From positions 1 through 64,000 of the forward strand of contig JAKMXF010000351.1 of assembly GCA_024704765.1 (NCBI GenBank): a stretch of DNA of 64,000 nucleotides, written 5' to 3'. The notes below the pieces were generated by a model, which was given only the letters and a program-made list of their open reading frames with translations, was not told the origin of the DNA and did no database searches. A program made the translations under genes and the position numbers. The DNA is from Oopsacas minuta (taxonomy: Eukaryota; Porifera; Hexactinellida; Lyssacinosida; Leucopsacidae). This document shows, piece after piece, positions 36,662-49,659 of this stretch; the stretch's first letter is position 1; the number at the start of each line of letters is the position of its first letter.

Positions 36662-38300
36662 CAGTGGTTCTCAACCTTTCCAAAATTGCGGACCCCTGTT
36701 GATATCAGGATTTTCTGGTGGCCCATTTGACAATAATCATAATTACATTTTCAATGATGATTGTTATTAATACTATAGAGATAGAATCGTCAAAATATCT
36801 GAAGTAGTAACTGTGGGTAAAATAATTAATAAGGTGGTTCTATATTCTGAACTTAATGGCTTCCCAGTCCTTGTGTATCATGAGCAAGGAGTTCAATATT
36901 TGGCTTAATAAGTTTTATCGCAATCCTGAGGTCATCATGGATATCCAGTATGTTATAGGTTTGGTTATCGTCACGACATTACTGAACGCACTCTCAGCTT
37001 GGTAAGTTGTTGTGAAAGGTAAAATGCATTCTTTCAAATCGATAGAAGATAATGTCTTCGCTATGATGTTCTTTTCAACCCAGAAGCAAGTGAATCTCCT
37101 CTTCTGTTCCGTTTGATAACTGTGAAACGTCTTCTGGTCTCGCTAGATAAGGGTCAATTACCCATGTTAATGAGCCTGCGTATTTAAACTCATCAAACCG
37201 TAGCGAAATTTCACCTTCTAAATTATGCATATGAACAAACATAGTTTCAATGTAATCTGTTGGTACCAAATCTGCCACAATTTCACTAAATAGAGGAAAC
37301 ATAGAGAAACCATTTTTCTTGACCTTACTAATCCAGCATACCAAACAAGCCCTTAGTGCATTCACTGAGTTAACTGTTTCAATTATTGTGATATTTTGTC
37401 CTTGAAGTCTCAGATTATAGGTGTTATATTTGTCAAAAAATATCTGCTTAGATAAGCAAGATATATCAAAAAATTACAATCACCGCTTTCAAAATACAGC
37501 AAATAAGTATCAGCATCATGGTCTTTAAGAAATTCTCTCACAGTATTTTGTAGTTCAAATAACCTCCCTAATACACTACCTCGCGATAACCAACGTACTT
37601 CTGTGTTCTCCATCGATACACAATTCGCTAAATATCCTAATGTTCAGTGACCTTGACTTAATGTAGGTAACATGTTTTAAGCAGGTTGACAGTAAATCAT
37701 TTACAATAGTGGAACATCTCTTCGCTACAAGCGCTAGTCGATGCAAAATGCAATGTATAAATTTGCAATTTGGGGTAATTGGATCATCCTAGCTACGAAT
37801 CCGTTCATAAAGGATTAACAATCATGGAAGCAGCACCATCTGAACAGCAACCTACGAGTTTTTGAAATCAAACTCCTGAAGCTGAATGAAATAAATCCAA
37901 AATTTGCCCAAATATATTTTCAACTCTCGTTGTTGTGGATAAATTAACAGAATACCATGGATCCATCTTAAACTGTTGTCATTCGTGTTTAGGTATCGAT
38001 CAAACACTAGTAGCAGGGCCTCAGTTGAAACTGTAGTACTTTCAACCAGTTGGATATCAAAATACGGACTTCTTGGATGAGTTGAATCTCACAGTCCATA
38101 CCCATTACATCGATTCTTCTCTTAACTGTATCTTTTGAAAGATGAATGAATTTGACCTTTTGTGCAGCGCTTTGACTGAATATTGTATCATTGATATCGA
38201 TGCAACATGGCTTTATTAATTCTTCTGCTATAGTAGGAGGTTTCTTGGCCTTCTCAATGACAAGGCATTTATTTAAACGAGTGTTATCTCAGCAGCCGAT
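36662..38300 (-). pseudogene. hAT transposase relic (ZBED5-like), with one TIR
   Basis: Minus-strand order: LIKPCCIDINDTIFSQSAAQ (about 38220), LSKDTVKRRIDVMGMD (about 38130), CKFIHCILHRLALVAKRCS (about 37740), MENTEVRWLSRGSVLGRLFE (37613), FSMFPLFSEIVADLVPTDYI (about 37290) and the C-terminal LPFTTTYQAESAFSNVVTI (about 37010). This is a nearly full-length ZBED5-type hAT core in many frames. The element's end at 36662 reads CAGTGGTTCTCAACCTTTCC, a typical hAT terminus. An imperfect candidate for the other end lies near 38350-38368. An earlier-residue Cys/His finger was not recognised. Confidence 0.85.
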
Positions 38301-38369
38301 TCAAATCCTCACTAAAACACCTTTTTCTCAAAAAGTATGGGTCCTATTTTGAAAAGAACCATACAGTGT

Positions 38370-39840
38370 AAAGAAGAAAGTTGGTACATTTCATATCATC
38401 ACTCATAATCGCCAAATTTTACATGATGAGTAAGCAATTTTGCATTAAATTTTGGTCGAGGTTTTTTATTAATATCTCATAAAATAATTATGATAACAAC
38501 TTATGATTTTAATCAGATTTACATCTCACTTGGTACATTGTGTATATCCAATTTGAAATTAAAATTATTATTTTTGAAAAAGTTATGAACGCCCGAACTT
38601 TACATAGGAATTACATAGACGACCAGTTTGTACTATAAATAATGAAGTATGTATGACATTACAGTGTACGTAAATTATGATAAGGATTTATTGTCATTTT
38701 CAATTCTATAGTTCCAATTCTATTGTGGTTTCTAGATATGAATCAGAAGATATTTGAAATATAATAAATAACACAACAACAATGTAATGACAGTCATCAT
38801 ACATTATACAAAACATTACTTTTTGAATAGAAAAGAGTAAGCAAATCGAAAAGTATTACAAGATACTAATTAACCAGATATTACAGTTTGTCTATCTATC
38901 TTTTCTGTATTGAACTGATTGATGAACTAATGAGAAATAATGATCGAATTTCCCTGAAACAGGTGGTACTATTTATGCAAAATCTTTACAGTTATATAAG
39001 GAAGAGTAACAAATGTCTTGAACAGATAAGAGTTGAAAAGACGATCAACACTTCGATTTGTAACTATAAATGCCAGAATGGTAAGAAAATCGAGAGTTAA
39101 CTCCAGGAGATGAGTCTCCAAATGAATGCTCCAAAAAATAGATAGTAACTTCTTTCTGATTCAAATTTGTACGAATTGTAAAATAAACATTTGTAAGAGA
39201 GATTTGGAGATATAATTCCTAGATTGATTAAGATAATAGTAAGGATAAGAATCCTGATTTCATGTTAATTGTTTACTTTAATATTTATATATCTCCCGAA
39301 CTTTGCATATTGGTGTTGTGTTAGTTTCCAAATCTTGCGTACTATAATCCAGCTTTTAAACGTATCTTGATTAGAGAAAAGGTCATATAATTGTTACATA
39401 TAATCCAACTGTCGATACATATACGTATATACTTGCATTTGTGATCTTTGTTACTATCAATTTACATATTTAGATGAGATATCAAAAATATTCAAGATTC
39501 ATTTATACAATTTTTTATGGTTTCACTAATAATCTTGTTAGTAAATATGTAATTTTCGCTGCCATAAATTAGAACCAATGACTAGGTTGCTTTTAATAAT
39601 AAAGTAGAGATAGTACGAGGTGGTAATGATTACCTAAATTCTGAATATATATACCATTTAACTCCGAAGTTGATTCGAATGCACAAGAGGGTATTCTACT
39701 TCCCAAAGGGCTTGTAAATGTGACATTTTACCATACCATGATAGATGGTAAGATGTCAGGGATTTAAGTGGAACAGGTGGCGCCCATTGAAAATTATACA
39801 CTGCCAATAAATCTGAATTAAAATACTTAGAAATTGTAAG
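38370..39840. other. no supported gene
   Basis: AT-rich. The ORF 38888-39100 (70 codons) has no recognisable domain. Confidence 0.5.
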
Positions 39841-39849
39841 GTCAGGATT

Positions 39850-40322
39850 TCCAATCAACAGGAGCTTTACTACTACTGAAGAAATCTTTTCTATAGATGA
39901 TGAAGAAGAATATCTCTTGCTCCCTTCTATACAACGCCATGGCTTGACTCATCTACCTCTATCAAGCATGAAGCATCCAGAATTTGTCAAACTAATAAGC
40001 ATGCTGCGTGCAGGTTACCCGCCACCAAGCCGCTATGATGTTTGTGGAAGTTGTTGGATAAGGTACAAGGTTCATTAATGGAAACCTGCAGTCATACACT
40101 CAAACATAAAACAATTTCTTTGTCTTTGGACTGGTGGAGCAATATTCACAACGAACCGGTTGTGTGCGACAGTGTCACAACTGATAAAGGAGATTAATTT
40201 CTGACAGATACTATTCACACATCTGGATATGCTCACAAGTCAGATACCTTACTCAGCTAGCAGAAAATCCATTAAGCCTTGTCAAGAAAAATTCAAATGT
40301 CGTGTCAGGAGCCTAGTTACAG
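39850..40322 (+). pseudogene. hAT transposase, left half, cut by the 14.6-kb insert
   Basis: Forward reading: GLTHLPLSSMKHPEFVKLIS near 39938-40000, MLRAGYPPPSRYDVCG, then SLSLDWWSNIHNEPVVCDSV near 40120-40180 (after a frame change), TDTIHTSGYAHKSDTLL-like sequence, and EKFKCRVRSLVTD ending at 40322-40324. This is the hAT core with the family's LDGWSN.HNEP motif (G is W here). It ends exactly where the inverted-repeat element begins, and its missing continuation starts at 54898. Confidence 0.88.
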
Positions 40323-40721
40323 ACGAGGGTGAAGTGAGCAGACTATTTTGTATTCTATAATTCAATTCCCTTAAAAAAACAAGGGGTTGCTATCACTTTC
40401 TTTGAGACTTTTGTATTTTAAATATTCTGTTTAAATTATTTTCCACTTCTTTAATTAATAATTGTATTGCATATTTGTACTATGACCCGACTATCACACA
40501 TCCACGTAATCGGAAGTCAGATTATCATATTTATTATAGTTCCCATTCTAACTGTCTTTCATCAACAATTCGATTGTTTAGTGCTAAGATATGTTGAAAA
40601 TCGGAGGGAGACAGTTATGTACAAAACTAGTGCGACGTTGGCATACGAATAATTTTGTACATACCTTTTTGTAAGTGCCTGGAGGAGTGGGTAGGGGGCT
40701 CACTGGCTTAGTATCGCTGTA

Positions 40722-41163
40722 CAGTGGAACCTCTATATATGGGGGAGCATGGGACGGGGAAAATCTGAGCTGCTCCCCATTCCCTAGTTATAATTTGTAT
40801 TATGAAGTGCATTTTTATCAAATTGCCTCGTCTATTAACGGTGTTAATGTAAGTATTACACTTTTGGGATGAGTGTAGGTATTAAGAATCAACAATTGGG
40901 TATGAAACAGAGAAAAGTATGTATAAAATTTTCACCATCCTAAGCACCCTTAGATTTTTCAGTCAATTTGTGTAGTAATACAAATATGGATAAAAATAGA
41001 GGGAAAATGATCTCTACACCCCCAATTATAGAGGTCATTTTGTATGAGAATAATAACTTCTGGAAACTCTAGGCCATTCCCCACTTCCCCGTTTATAGAG
41101 GGTAATTTCTATGGAAATGAACCCAAGATGGTCTAAAATTCCCCACTTATAGAGGTTCTACTC
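40722..41163. mobile_element. pogo/Tigger-type MITE
   Basis: About 442 bp. The left end CAGTGGAACCTCTATATATG follows a TA; the complement of the right end is AGTAGAACCTCTATAAGTGG. The interior repeats the TATAGAGG / CCCCAC motif (for example near 41025 and 41090). Confidence 0.82.
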
Positions 41164-41509
41164 TATCAGTAATACTTGATAAACTGTAACAAACAAACGT
41201 ATAATCATTTACTCAAATATCGTTGTAAGGATCAATACCTAATACCTATAATACAGAAATAATGACGGTAATGACGGTAATACTAATTCTAAAAAATGGA
41301 GATGCTAACAATACTGAAAGATTAGATGCTTAAATGGACACCTCAGAAGCATTACTTTAAGGTAGGTATGGATAGTCCACGTGTGATAGCTCATTACTAA
41401 TCCAACTAATACGAATACCCTTTCCAGTTATTTTTTAGACTTGGTTGGTGGCATGCCTGAATAATACCCTGCTATTTAAGTTCACACTTGATTGTTCAGT
41501 TTTATCGTT

Positions 41510-42867
41510 TCACAAAACTTCCAAAAGGTAGGATGGTGAGATGCAACCGTTGATGAGAAGGCACGATGCCGAGCTTCTACTGAATTGTTTTAATAGGTAT
41601 TCCATATGCCACCAGATGGTAATTGTTCCATATTGGAATTGGAAATACTGGTGATGATAAAGTCCGTGTTCATCATTTTTTCCAACATAGGAGTCTTGAA
41701 AAGATATATACACTGCTGGTGCTCAGTAGAAAATTGGCAATTAAGGGTTTCGAATGCTGTAAGAACATATTGAGGAGGTAAGTAAGCCAATGCTGTTAAC
41801 ATCCTAACAGTTATTGAGAAGTCGATATTATTAGAATATATTGTCTTCATTCCTGAATCTTGTACCTTTCTATAAATAGATTGTGAAAGATGGGAAAAAC
41901 AACCCTTAATGAATGTTCTTAGCCAGATTTCGGGGAATGTTTTTAGTGCAACTCTTTCGATGTCAACCAACAAATATTGTGGATTTGAATCTGGACACAG
42001 CTATTTAATGATATGCCAAATTTACAGTAGTAAAAAGAGCTCTTTCCCGGCAGTAGTATTTAAATAGATGGCAATAAGTGTCCATCTCGGAATGGGTAAA
42101 CTCCAAATAAAGCGTGTACTGTATAAAGTTATGCAAATATGCTAGGAACGACCTTTAAAGTGCCATCTGCCATCCAATACTAGAAAACGAAAGATCTTTT
42201 TGTTTTCTTCAGTAGCGAACATGATAATTCTATCTATTCCTGGCTGAGAATCATAAGCTAAGAAACTATTTCCACCTAAAGTTTTGATATTTTCATCCAC
42301 GTGGGGATCAAAAAGATCAGTAGGATTAGTTTGCCAGGGTCGTATACTTTGACAGATTTTTTTAAAACTTTTTTCACGGGGTAGAAGAGTTTTCGCAATT
42401 TGAGAGAGGTTTCCTGACGCTTCCACATTAAAAACTGTGAAGATTATCGTGGGATTCTAAAGCACGTCTCTTGACCCCAGAACGAAATTCCAGAACTTCT
42501 TCTTTGCCCATCTCTTCCCCATGGCAATGTTGGCCTATAATTTTCGATATAGATGTTGCAATAGTGTGAATACGGCCTTTGCGGTTCTTTATTCGACAAC
42601 GCCATTGTGGTGTACTATTTGATCAATTTGGAAATTGAAAATATAGCCACACTGTATGACAATTACCCGGGCTTTTGATGATTTTATTAGTTTAGAATCT
42701 GAGTTTTCAGCAAGTGCAGAAGTATATATAGTTGTTGCATCAATTGCTTCGGAGTAATAGTCAATTGAAGAGTTAATATTTTCTTCTTGTAGTTCATTCT
42801 CTGATGAAAAGATAGAGCTATCCGTAGCCGTGGGCATGTCTGGAATGATATTATCCAGATTAACCAT
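41510..42867 (-). pseudogene. FLYWCH + MULE transposase relic
   Basis: Minus strand. N-terminal acidic stretch (MVNLDNIIPDMPTATDSSIF), then a FLYWCH-like finger (LIKSSKARVIVIQCGYIFNF, then WRCRIKNRKGR and the His pair near 42550). Next EASGNLSQIAKTLLPREKSF, NSFLAYDSQPGIDRIIMFAT and LVLDGRWHFKG (normally W..DGTF; first catalytic Asp kept). After a frame change come SNPQYLLVDIERVALKTFPE (second Asp), IKGCFSHLSQSIYRKVQDSG and ITVRMLTALAYLPPQYVLTA, the MULE domain, ending GGIWNTY. About three frameshifts or stops. A host-domesticated FLYWCH gene is less likely given the lesions. Confidence 0.85.
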
Positions 42868-43392
42868 TGCGTTTTCAATTCTATTGCATTCTTTCTAATC
42901 TCTCTATGTAAGATGTCAGTCTGTTGTTGCCCACTTGTGGCAATAATTGTAGAAATCTGACAACTTCTCCTGTATTTCTACATTATCAATGATGGTGATA
43001 TCATCTTCTCCTGTCCACGTTAGCATTCCTTACATTCTTAAAAATCTCACCAACTTATCAATGCTACCTATAAACATTGAGTAGTCAATTTGAATCTGTA
43101 TTCAGCTATAAGAGACTTGGGGCTGTATTCACTAAGCATCTTAAACCGTATTCACTAAGATTGGTATTCACTAAGATTTAAGCTCATACTTAAGTATGTA
43201 CTTAAGTACAAAAGTTAAGTAACCTACCGAGGTTGATTAAGTTATTCAAGCTCTATTTTAAGTTTCCAAACATATTATATTTATCGATAATATTGATGTA
43301 ATCACTTCAATCACTCGTTTTCTTTGATTAATTCATACTTTCACTATGAATTGTGATTTTCTATGATGTTACAATATGACTAAATCCTATAT

Positions 43393-44119
43393 CTAAAGCT
43401 GCTGTTGTTGATCATTTTCTAAAAGTCTCTGCTTTTTATGACGATAATACTCCTTCTGCTCTTCAATCAGCTGTAGTTGAGCCGAGAAGACTTCCATCTG
43501 TTTAAGGAGCACTTCTCTTTGCAGAGGAAGTAAATCAGAGACCTTTGTTGACTGTTCGATGCTCCTCTTACGTCTACGCCTTCCCTCTGGACGACTGTTA
43601 ACTACAGTAACTTCTGGTCCCTCAAACACTGGTGTTACTTCTCTGCTTTCGCTAATCTCAGTGTGTGAAGGCAATGCTGTTGGGACTTGAAACATATCAA
43701 CACTACCACATATTCAGTGAACGCTGGTGTACTTGAGAACATCTGTGATACTCTCTCCGTCACAGATGTGGATAATTCCCTATCGGAGCTAAGGATCCGG
43801 ATGTCTTCATCCTCCACTTCACCAACTTCATTTGGCCCTCCTCCTGTCCTCCTCGCTTCCCTTCGACTGGAATCAACACGAGATTTTGCGGACCTTGTAA
43901 ATTGTTCCACTTCTTCTTTATATCTTTCACATCTCGGTTGTTGCCATGGATGGAATTGATTTTCTTCATAACGTTGTTCCAAAGCCTCGTCTTTTTCTTG
44001 TTTATCTCCGCGCACTGACCAGCAGTACCTCTCAATATATCTCCAGCATCCTGGATTGCCTCAATGAGTGCATACTCCTCCTCCTCCTTTGTCCAATTTA
44101 CTTTGCGACCTTTGTCCAT
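43393..44119 (-). pseudogene. Harbinger Myb/SANT-like accessory protein
   Basis: Starts MDKGRKVNWTKEEEEYALIE (44119), a Myb/SANT-like trihelix (W..EE...L.......D.L.G...... KK..W..V...IN), as in the second protein of Harbinger elements, which helps import the transposase and bind the ends. A basic linker follows (SRREARRTGGG), then a region ending in a Gln-rich coiled coil (QLQLIEEQKEYYRHKKQRLL, then ENDQQQQL). Two frame changes (near 43895 and 43690) break it. Its neighbour upstream on the same strand is the transposase gene. Confidence 0.85.
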
Positions 44120-44384
44120 ACTCTCGCTTTGGAATATCAATAACCTCCACCAATTTATAGTTTTCATAATGCAACAACTAGCTCCCAATTCAAGTGCGAT
44201 ACTTGATACATTTCACAAATAAATATCCCAACCACAAAGACCAACATCCTACTTAGATGTTTCAAAACTACAAAGACCATCACCCTAATTAGATGTTTCA
44301 AAACTACAAAGACCAACACCCTACTCAGATGTTTCAAAACTACAGTTTCCATGTTACCTTATAATCACCAACTGTGCAAAATGT

Positions 44385-45465
44385 TTACATATCTACATCA
44401 CAACATACATACTGTGTGAATTTAGTTGCTGAAATTATGAATAGAAAATTGATCCCTGTAATGCTTGATGCCAAATGCCTAACAGTTTCTTCAAAGTCAA
44501 GAACATCATCCGGATAGAAATCATCGGAGACTTCATCCTCTAAGAGAGGTTGTTTCCACTGTATTGCTATGTTCTGCAATACTGCACAAGCAACTATGAT
44601 GGAACAAACTTTATCTGGACTCATCCTTAGCTCTCCATGAAGACAGTGGAATCTTCGTTTCCATCGTCCAAATGTCTGTTCAACAATAACCCTTGTCCTC
44701 TTATGGCATAGTTGTAGTTAAATTGGGGAGTAGATATTGGCTGGCGAAAAAGGAGTGAGTAAATATGGCCTCATCATGTAGCCGCTATCTCCTAATATAT
44801 GCCCCCCTATTGAAAAGCTATTTTCAACATGCATCCAACACCTGAATTCTTCGAAATCCGTGAATCGTAAACAGACCGAGGAAAACGTGCCAATACATCA
44901 CTAAATATTCCATCTGGTTGGCAAATAGCTTGGACATTAATTGAGTGGTAAAAATGCCGATTTTTATAATTTGCTTCATTTTCCGAGGGTCTTTGGATTC
45001 GTATGTGTGTTCCGTCAACTAATCCTACTACGCCTGGAAAGTGAGCAATCTCATAAAACTTGTTTGTGACTTCTACCCTCTTGAGACCAGCAGGCAAACT
45101 AACAAACTGATGGTATATAACTTGCAAACCCAGAGAAACATCTCGGATATAACGAGAGGCAGAAGCTTGGCTTACGTTTATCCCATCTCTACAAATTATC
45201 TGGAACATTCCAGAAGCGAAAAATTGAAGTGCCACACAAACTTGCAAGTGAGGGGAGCAGCACAAGAACGCTCGGTGAAATTCAAATAGTTAGCTATCAA
45301 CTCTGTAATTTTAGATATTGAAGCTCTAGAGAAACGGAAACGTCGAACAAGTTCCATATCATCATAACAATCTAGGAGATCATTGAGATCCCTGAAAACT
45401 CGTTGACGTGCCATTGAGGAAGAGGTTTCTTCTTCTGCGAGAAATAGTGGAATCATCTGTGCCAT
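44385..45465 (-). pseudogene. Harbinger (HARBI1-like) transposase, nearly intact
   Basis: Starts MAQMIPLFLAEEETSSSMAR. Motifs in order: LLDCYDDMELVRRFRFSR, VCVALQFFASGMFQ, VSQASASRYIRDVSLGLQ, FPGVVGLVDGTHIRIQRPSE (first catalytic D), NYKNRHFYHSINVQAICQPD, RFPRSVYDSRI, ILGDSGYMMRPYLLTPFS (second D), YNYAIRGQ.. / RTRVIVEQTFGRWKRRFHCL (catalytic E) and CAVLQNIAIQW. All three catalytic residues are readable. Frame changes near 45240, 44830 and 44715 are the only lesions I see. Length and layout match HARBI1-type transposases. Confidence 0.93.
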
Positions 45466-46342
45466 TTGTTTATATTAAAATACTTGAATATTTATATATT
45501 ATATTTGATCATAAATTGATTTAGCAAAACAATCATTGTGTAACTTGGAATGGATAATTCAGAATGATAGCATTTAACATTACAAACAAAAGTAATGCAT
45601 TCCTTAGTAACAGATATGTTATATCATAAGCGTTCGAGGAATTCCTTGTAACATTAGTTGTGAAGTATTTCATGAACGTAAACCACAATATTATCGTGAG
45701 ATCATGCATAAAACATGAAAAGTTTTGAAAATATATTCCTGAATGATTGAAAGTAATTCTGTGAAGCAATCCATCAGAAACTCACAAATTCATGAATATA
45801 AGGGAAACTTAAGTTTGTACTTAGTTAAGTACATACTTAAGTACGACTTAACTCTTAGTGAATACGACTTAAGTACGTACTTAACTAAGTACATACTTAG
45901 TACTTAAGTACTAAGTATGCTTAGTGAATACGGCGACAGGTGTGGCAAGGGTTACAAAAGTATCATTTAGCCCATCAAAATTTGTCGGAGATCGAGTATA
46001 ACTTCTCTATATCGAAAAGGAATAAGAATCGCTATAAGCACTTCCAATGGTTTTTCCATCAGCTCAGAAATTAGTAGAGTATCATTACAATTGAAAGATT
46101 TCGGAAGCGCAATTTCATTAAGAAAAATCCATTTATCGCGATAGATAAATGCCTTGGAACAATTAAGTAATCCATCAAGTAGAATATATTAAAGAATACT
46201 AAGTGAAATTGTTATTATTTACTAGTGTTCTGCTATTATTCAATATTTATGATTTATGACTATTTTATTTGTCACACACGTCGCACTAACTTTGTACGCG
46301 AATGTCTCTTTACACAAAAGTCATACTCCCGTTGAAGATATA

Positions 46343-47252
46343 CAGTCAGGGGACAAAAGTATTCGAACACACAAATATATTGTCATAAATTGTATACTCT
46401 TTCCCGCTCCTATATATTGTGTAGTCTATATTCGTAGCTGCTATCTAATAATTTGTATGGAATAACATATGTTTTACAAGAATTTAAAAAAAATTTCGAT
46501 TTGCACGTTTTGAAGATGTTAATTATTAATAATTATTAGATAATTATTGATATTCAAAATATGTGGCAGTTCCGAACCTATTAAGAATCTATAATTTCTG
46601 ACTTGATATTTGAATTCTACGTAGGCGAGTTACCCCATATTGAAATTTCCAATCGGATTGAACAATTTTTACCAGAGTTATAGAAGAATTTCAATTTGTC
46701 CGCTTGTGCACTTTCTTCAATAAGTGGCACAGGTGGCAGGAAAAAGCGCCACTACAAGAAAATCAATTAGGGTTAGGAGGAATAAGTCGAAGTTTTTTTT
46801 TCCGAATGATATGACTATGCTAACCCTTGAATTCCAAAATAACCTCTTGGTAGCGGCCACCTGTGCCACTTTTTCCAAAAAGTGGCACAAGTGGGGCAAA
46901 TTGAAATTCTTCTATAACTCTGGTAAAAATTGTTCAATCCGATTGGAAATTTCGATATGGGGTAACTCGCCTAAGTAAAATTCAAATATCAAGTCAGAAT
47001 TATAGACTCTTAATAGGTTCGGAATTATCACATATTTTGAATATCAATAATTATCTAATAATTATTAATAATTAACATCTTCAAAAAGTGTAAATCGAAA
47101 ATTTTTTTAATATTCTTGAAAAACATATGTTATTCCATACAAATTATTAGATTGCAGCTACGAATATAGACTACACGATATATAGGAGCGGGAAAGAGTA
47201 TACAATTTATGACAATATATTTGTGTGTTCGAATACTTTTGTCCCCTGACTG
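46343..47252. mobile_element. fold-back element, 910 bp, almost wholly palindromic
   Basis: TA, then CAGTCAGGGGACAAAAGTAT at 46343, and the complement of the same sequence ending at 47252, followed by TA. The two arms (about 46343-46750 and 46845-47252, about 400 bp each) are near-perfect inverted copies; only about 100 bp in the centre is single-copy. Ends and TA targets point to a Tc1/mariner-related non-autonomous element. Arms carry only a few mismatches, so it is fairly young. Confidence 0.95.
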
Positions 47253-49212
47253 TATATATTTAATTACTTATTTAAATAGATCATAAATACATAATATAAG
47301 TTGAACCAGTTACATAAAAAAAGTTTCAGACGTAATTACTTAAAAATGTTGTTATATCTAGCAATGAGAGAAGCAGAGTCACGCTAATTGGTGGTCCTAT
47401 TTTAAGTTCTTCTATTTAATATCTAGAATCCAAAGCTCCAGTTTATTATTGTAAATCTGAATGTGTAGATGCTAAAAAGTAAAAACTATATTTAATTCTT
47501 CCATATATTTCCAACGGGACATTACGTAGATACAATACTGTACACATAATAATATTATACCAACATTTATACAGGTAATTTCTGAAATGCATTCATATAG
47601 ATTATATTCAGGATCAAATTACACAAAAAAGAGTTGTTATATATACACAAAAAAGAGTTGTTATATATACACAAGTAATAAGAGAATCAATTTACACAAA
47701 CAATTAGATATTATAGTATTATCATACCACTCTCGTAGCATAAAAATTCTTCCTTAAGATGGTTCAAAGAGATAAATTTAGATTTAGTTTCCAGAGCTAT
47801 TTAAATCCATAAGTTAAATAATAATAAAATACCAACCATTTATCACCAATATAGAAATATCAGTTATCTTATTAATTCTACAGAACGAATGATTCTAATA
47901 TACTACACGAAAACTTTAGTAGTATGTGTAATACATATATTACACGTACTACTTGTATCTTCCACTTCAAAGCTTGATTTAACATGTAAGAACACTTTTC
48001 AACAATGTAGGTATTCAGAATTGAATTATTGACAACAAAGATAATTCTGTCAAGTAGGAGAATACTCTATCCTATCACTTAATCCATTAATCAATAACAT
48101 AAATAGAGAATGTACTATCTCATCCTCCAATCCTGAGATCCTGCAACTAGTTCCCATATGCCAAATTATGTTCTATACTTTGTACAAGACCTTATTTATA
48201 TATATATGTTTACAGTATACTGAACTATTAAATTATGGGATAACAATTACATTCGCCGATGTAGTGTACATCGATAAGACCCATTGATTAATAACTTGCT
48301 GACGAGACCTATAAAAGAATGAACTGTCGAGACCATTTCATATATCATTAGCCTGATGTCCCTTGTAATTCTTGAGACAAAGCAAATATATTTAAATGCA
48401 TGGACGTAAACACATTTTATTCGGTTCATATTATTCTCATCTTCGCATATAAACACAGTCGACGTTACCAAAACCGGATCCAAGAGATGGCCCAAATCCG
48501 CCGGATTGGCTATATGTGAGAATATTTCGGAACCAGATCAAGAGAAAAGCGTGACAGAAGGTAGTAATGAAGCTTATTTCCCCTAAAGACTAATGATTTA
48601 ATATTAATGAATTACCTTGTTTGGAATATGAAACTTGAGGTGGAGTTATCGGTCCTGGATTTATCTCGATACTACCAATGAAGAGTAAAATTGAATTACA
48701 TAGGCCCGCATAGTAGATATGAGTATAGACATCGAAATGAGAGAAATGAGAGAATCAGATGAAGTTTGGGAACAATTGGAGCATTTCCGAAGTGAGTGCA
48801 ATCCAATGTGAATACGCCACAACTCAATGGTAATCATGAATATGTCCGATCAATGAAAATATACTATAGGTAGACGAAATAATGAAGAGGAAGAAACAAG
48901 TAATATCAAATATGTGAAAAAATGCAAAAGTAAAAAGATGAAAAGCAAACAAAGCAAAATCAGGAAAACGAAACAATTATATCAAAAACTATTGTTATGG
49001 CAAAGGGGTGTGTCAATATGTCCTGTTAGTCGATAAATCTATTTCGTTGGATAGATCAAATAGACAGTTGCAATTTGGAATCATAACTATCTAAGCTTGA
49101 CGTCAATCATATTGTAAACATGACAAACATTTACTGGAGGCTATCGTACTTGTATGCACAAAAAATCGGTTGATATTAGTGAAGATCAGAAGTTTATAGA
49201 CGACAAAAGTCT
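47253..49212. other. no supported gene
   Basis: AT-rich DNA of the outer element or older insertions. The only clear structure is the short tandem duplication at 47621-47675. Confidence 0.5.
47621..47675. repeat. 24-bp tandem duplication
   Basis: ACACAAAAAAGAGTTGTTAT plus ATAT, present twice head to tail and followed by the start of a third unit. Confidence 0.95.
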
Positions 49213-49659
49213 ACGAGTGTGAAGTTGGCTGAATATTCGACCAGCAGTACTTCAACCATTTACTTGACCAACTTCCCATAGTCAGAATGTAAATATATTT
49301 AGGGCATTCGAAAGAAGAGATACGGACGTTTCTGAAAATAATTTATATTTTATAAACTCTAATTTTTCTAATAGAAATTGGTGCATCTAACCAGCAGTAG
49401 TTCACATAAGAGTTTAGTATACTTAAGCAAATTAATTTTTCCTGAAATCATGGACATGTATTCCTGCTGTATGGACGTTTACGTGTTTAAAATATTATGG
49501 TAAAATAAGCAAAACTTTTTGAGATATTTACATTTAAAACTGGCTTGTTAGAATCTAGTCTCTATTAGATTTGTACTAAGCACACAAATTTAATGAAACA
49601 TTCTAATCCATTCTAACTAAAGTAACGCATATAGGTTACTGCAATATCAACTGTTTGAT
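49213..49659 (+). repeat. left 447-bp TIR of the inner element
   Basis: Pairs with 53785-54231 with only scattered mismatches over its entire length. Confidence 0.95.

Larger units (their letters stand above)
43120..45937 (-). mobile_element. PIF/Harbinger element
   Basis: About 2.8 kb bounded by inverted ends GCTGTATTCACTAAGCATCT (43122) and, in complement, GCCGTATTCACTAAGCATAC (about 45934). The subterminal zones on both sides are dense in ACTTAAGTAC / TTAAGTACGT palindromes and extra copies of TATTCACTAAG. It holds the usual two Harbinger genes, both on the minus strand. The 3-bp target duplication could not be fixed because the outermost bases differ. Confidence 0.92.

Noticed and set aside
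38888-39100. 70-codon ORF on the plus strand
   Set aside because: No homology recognised and no neighbours supporting it.
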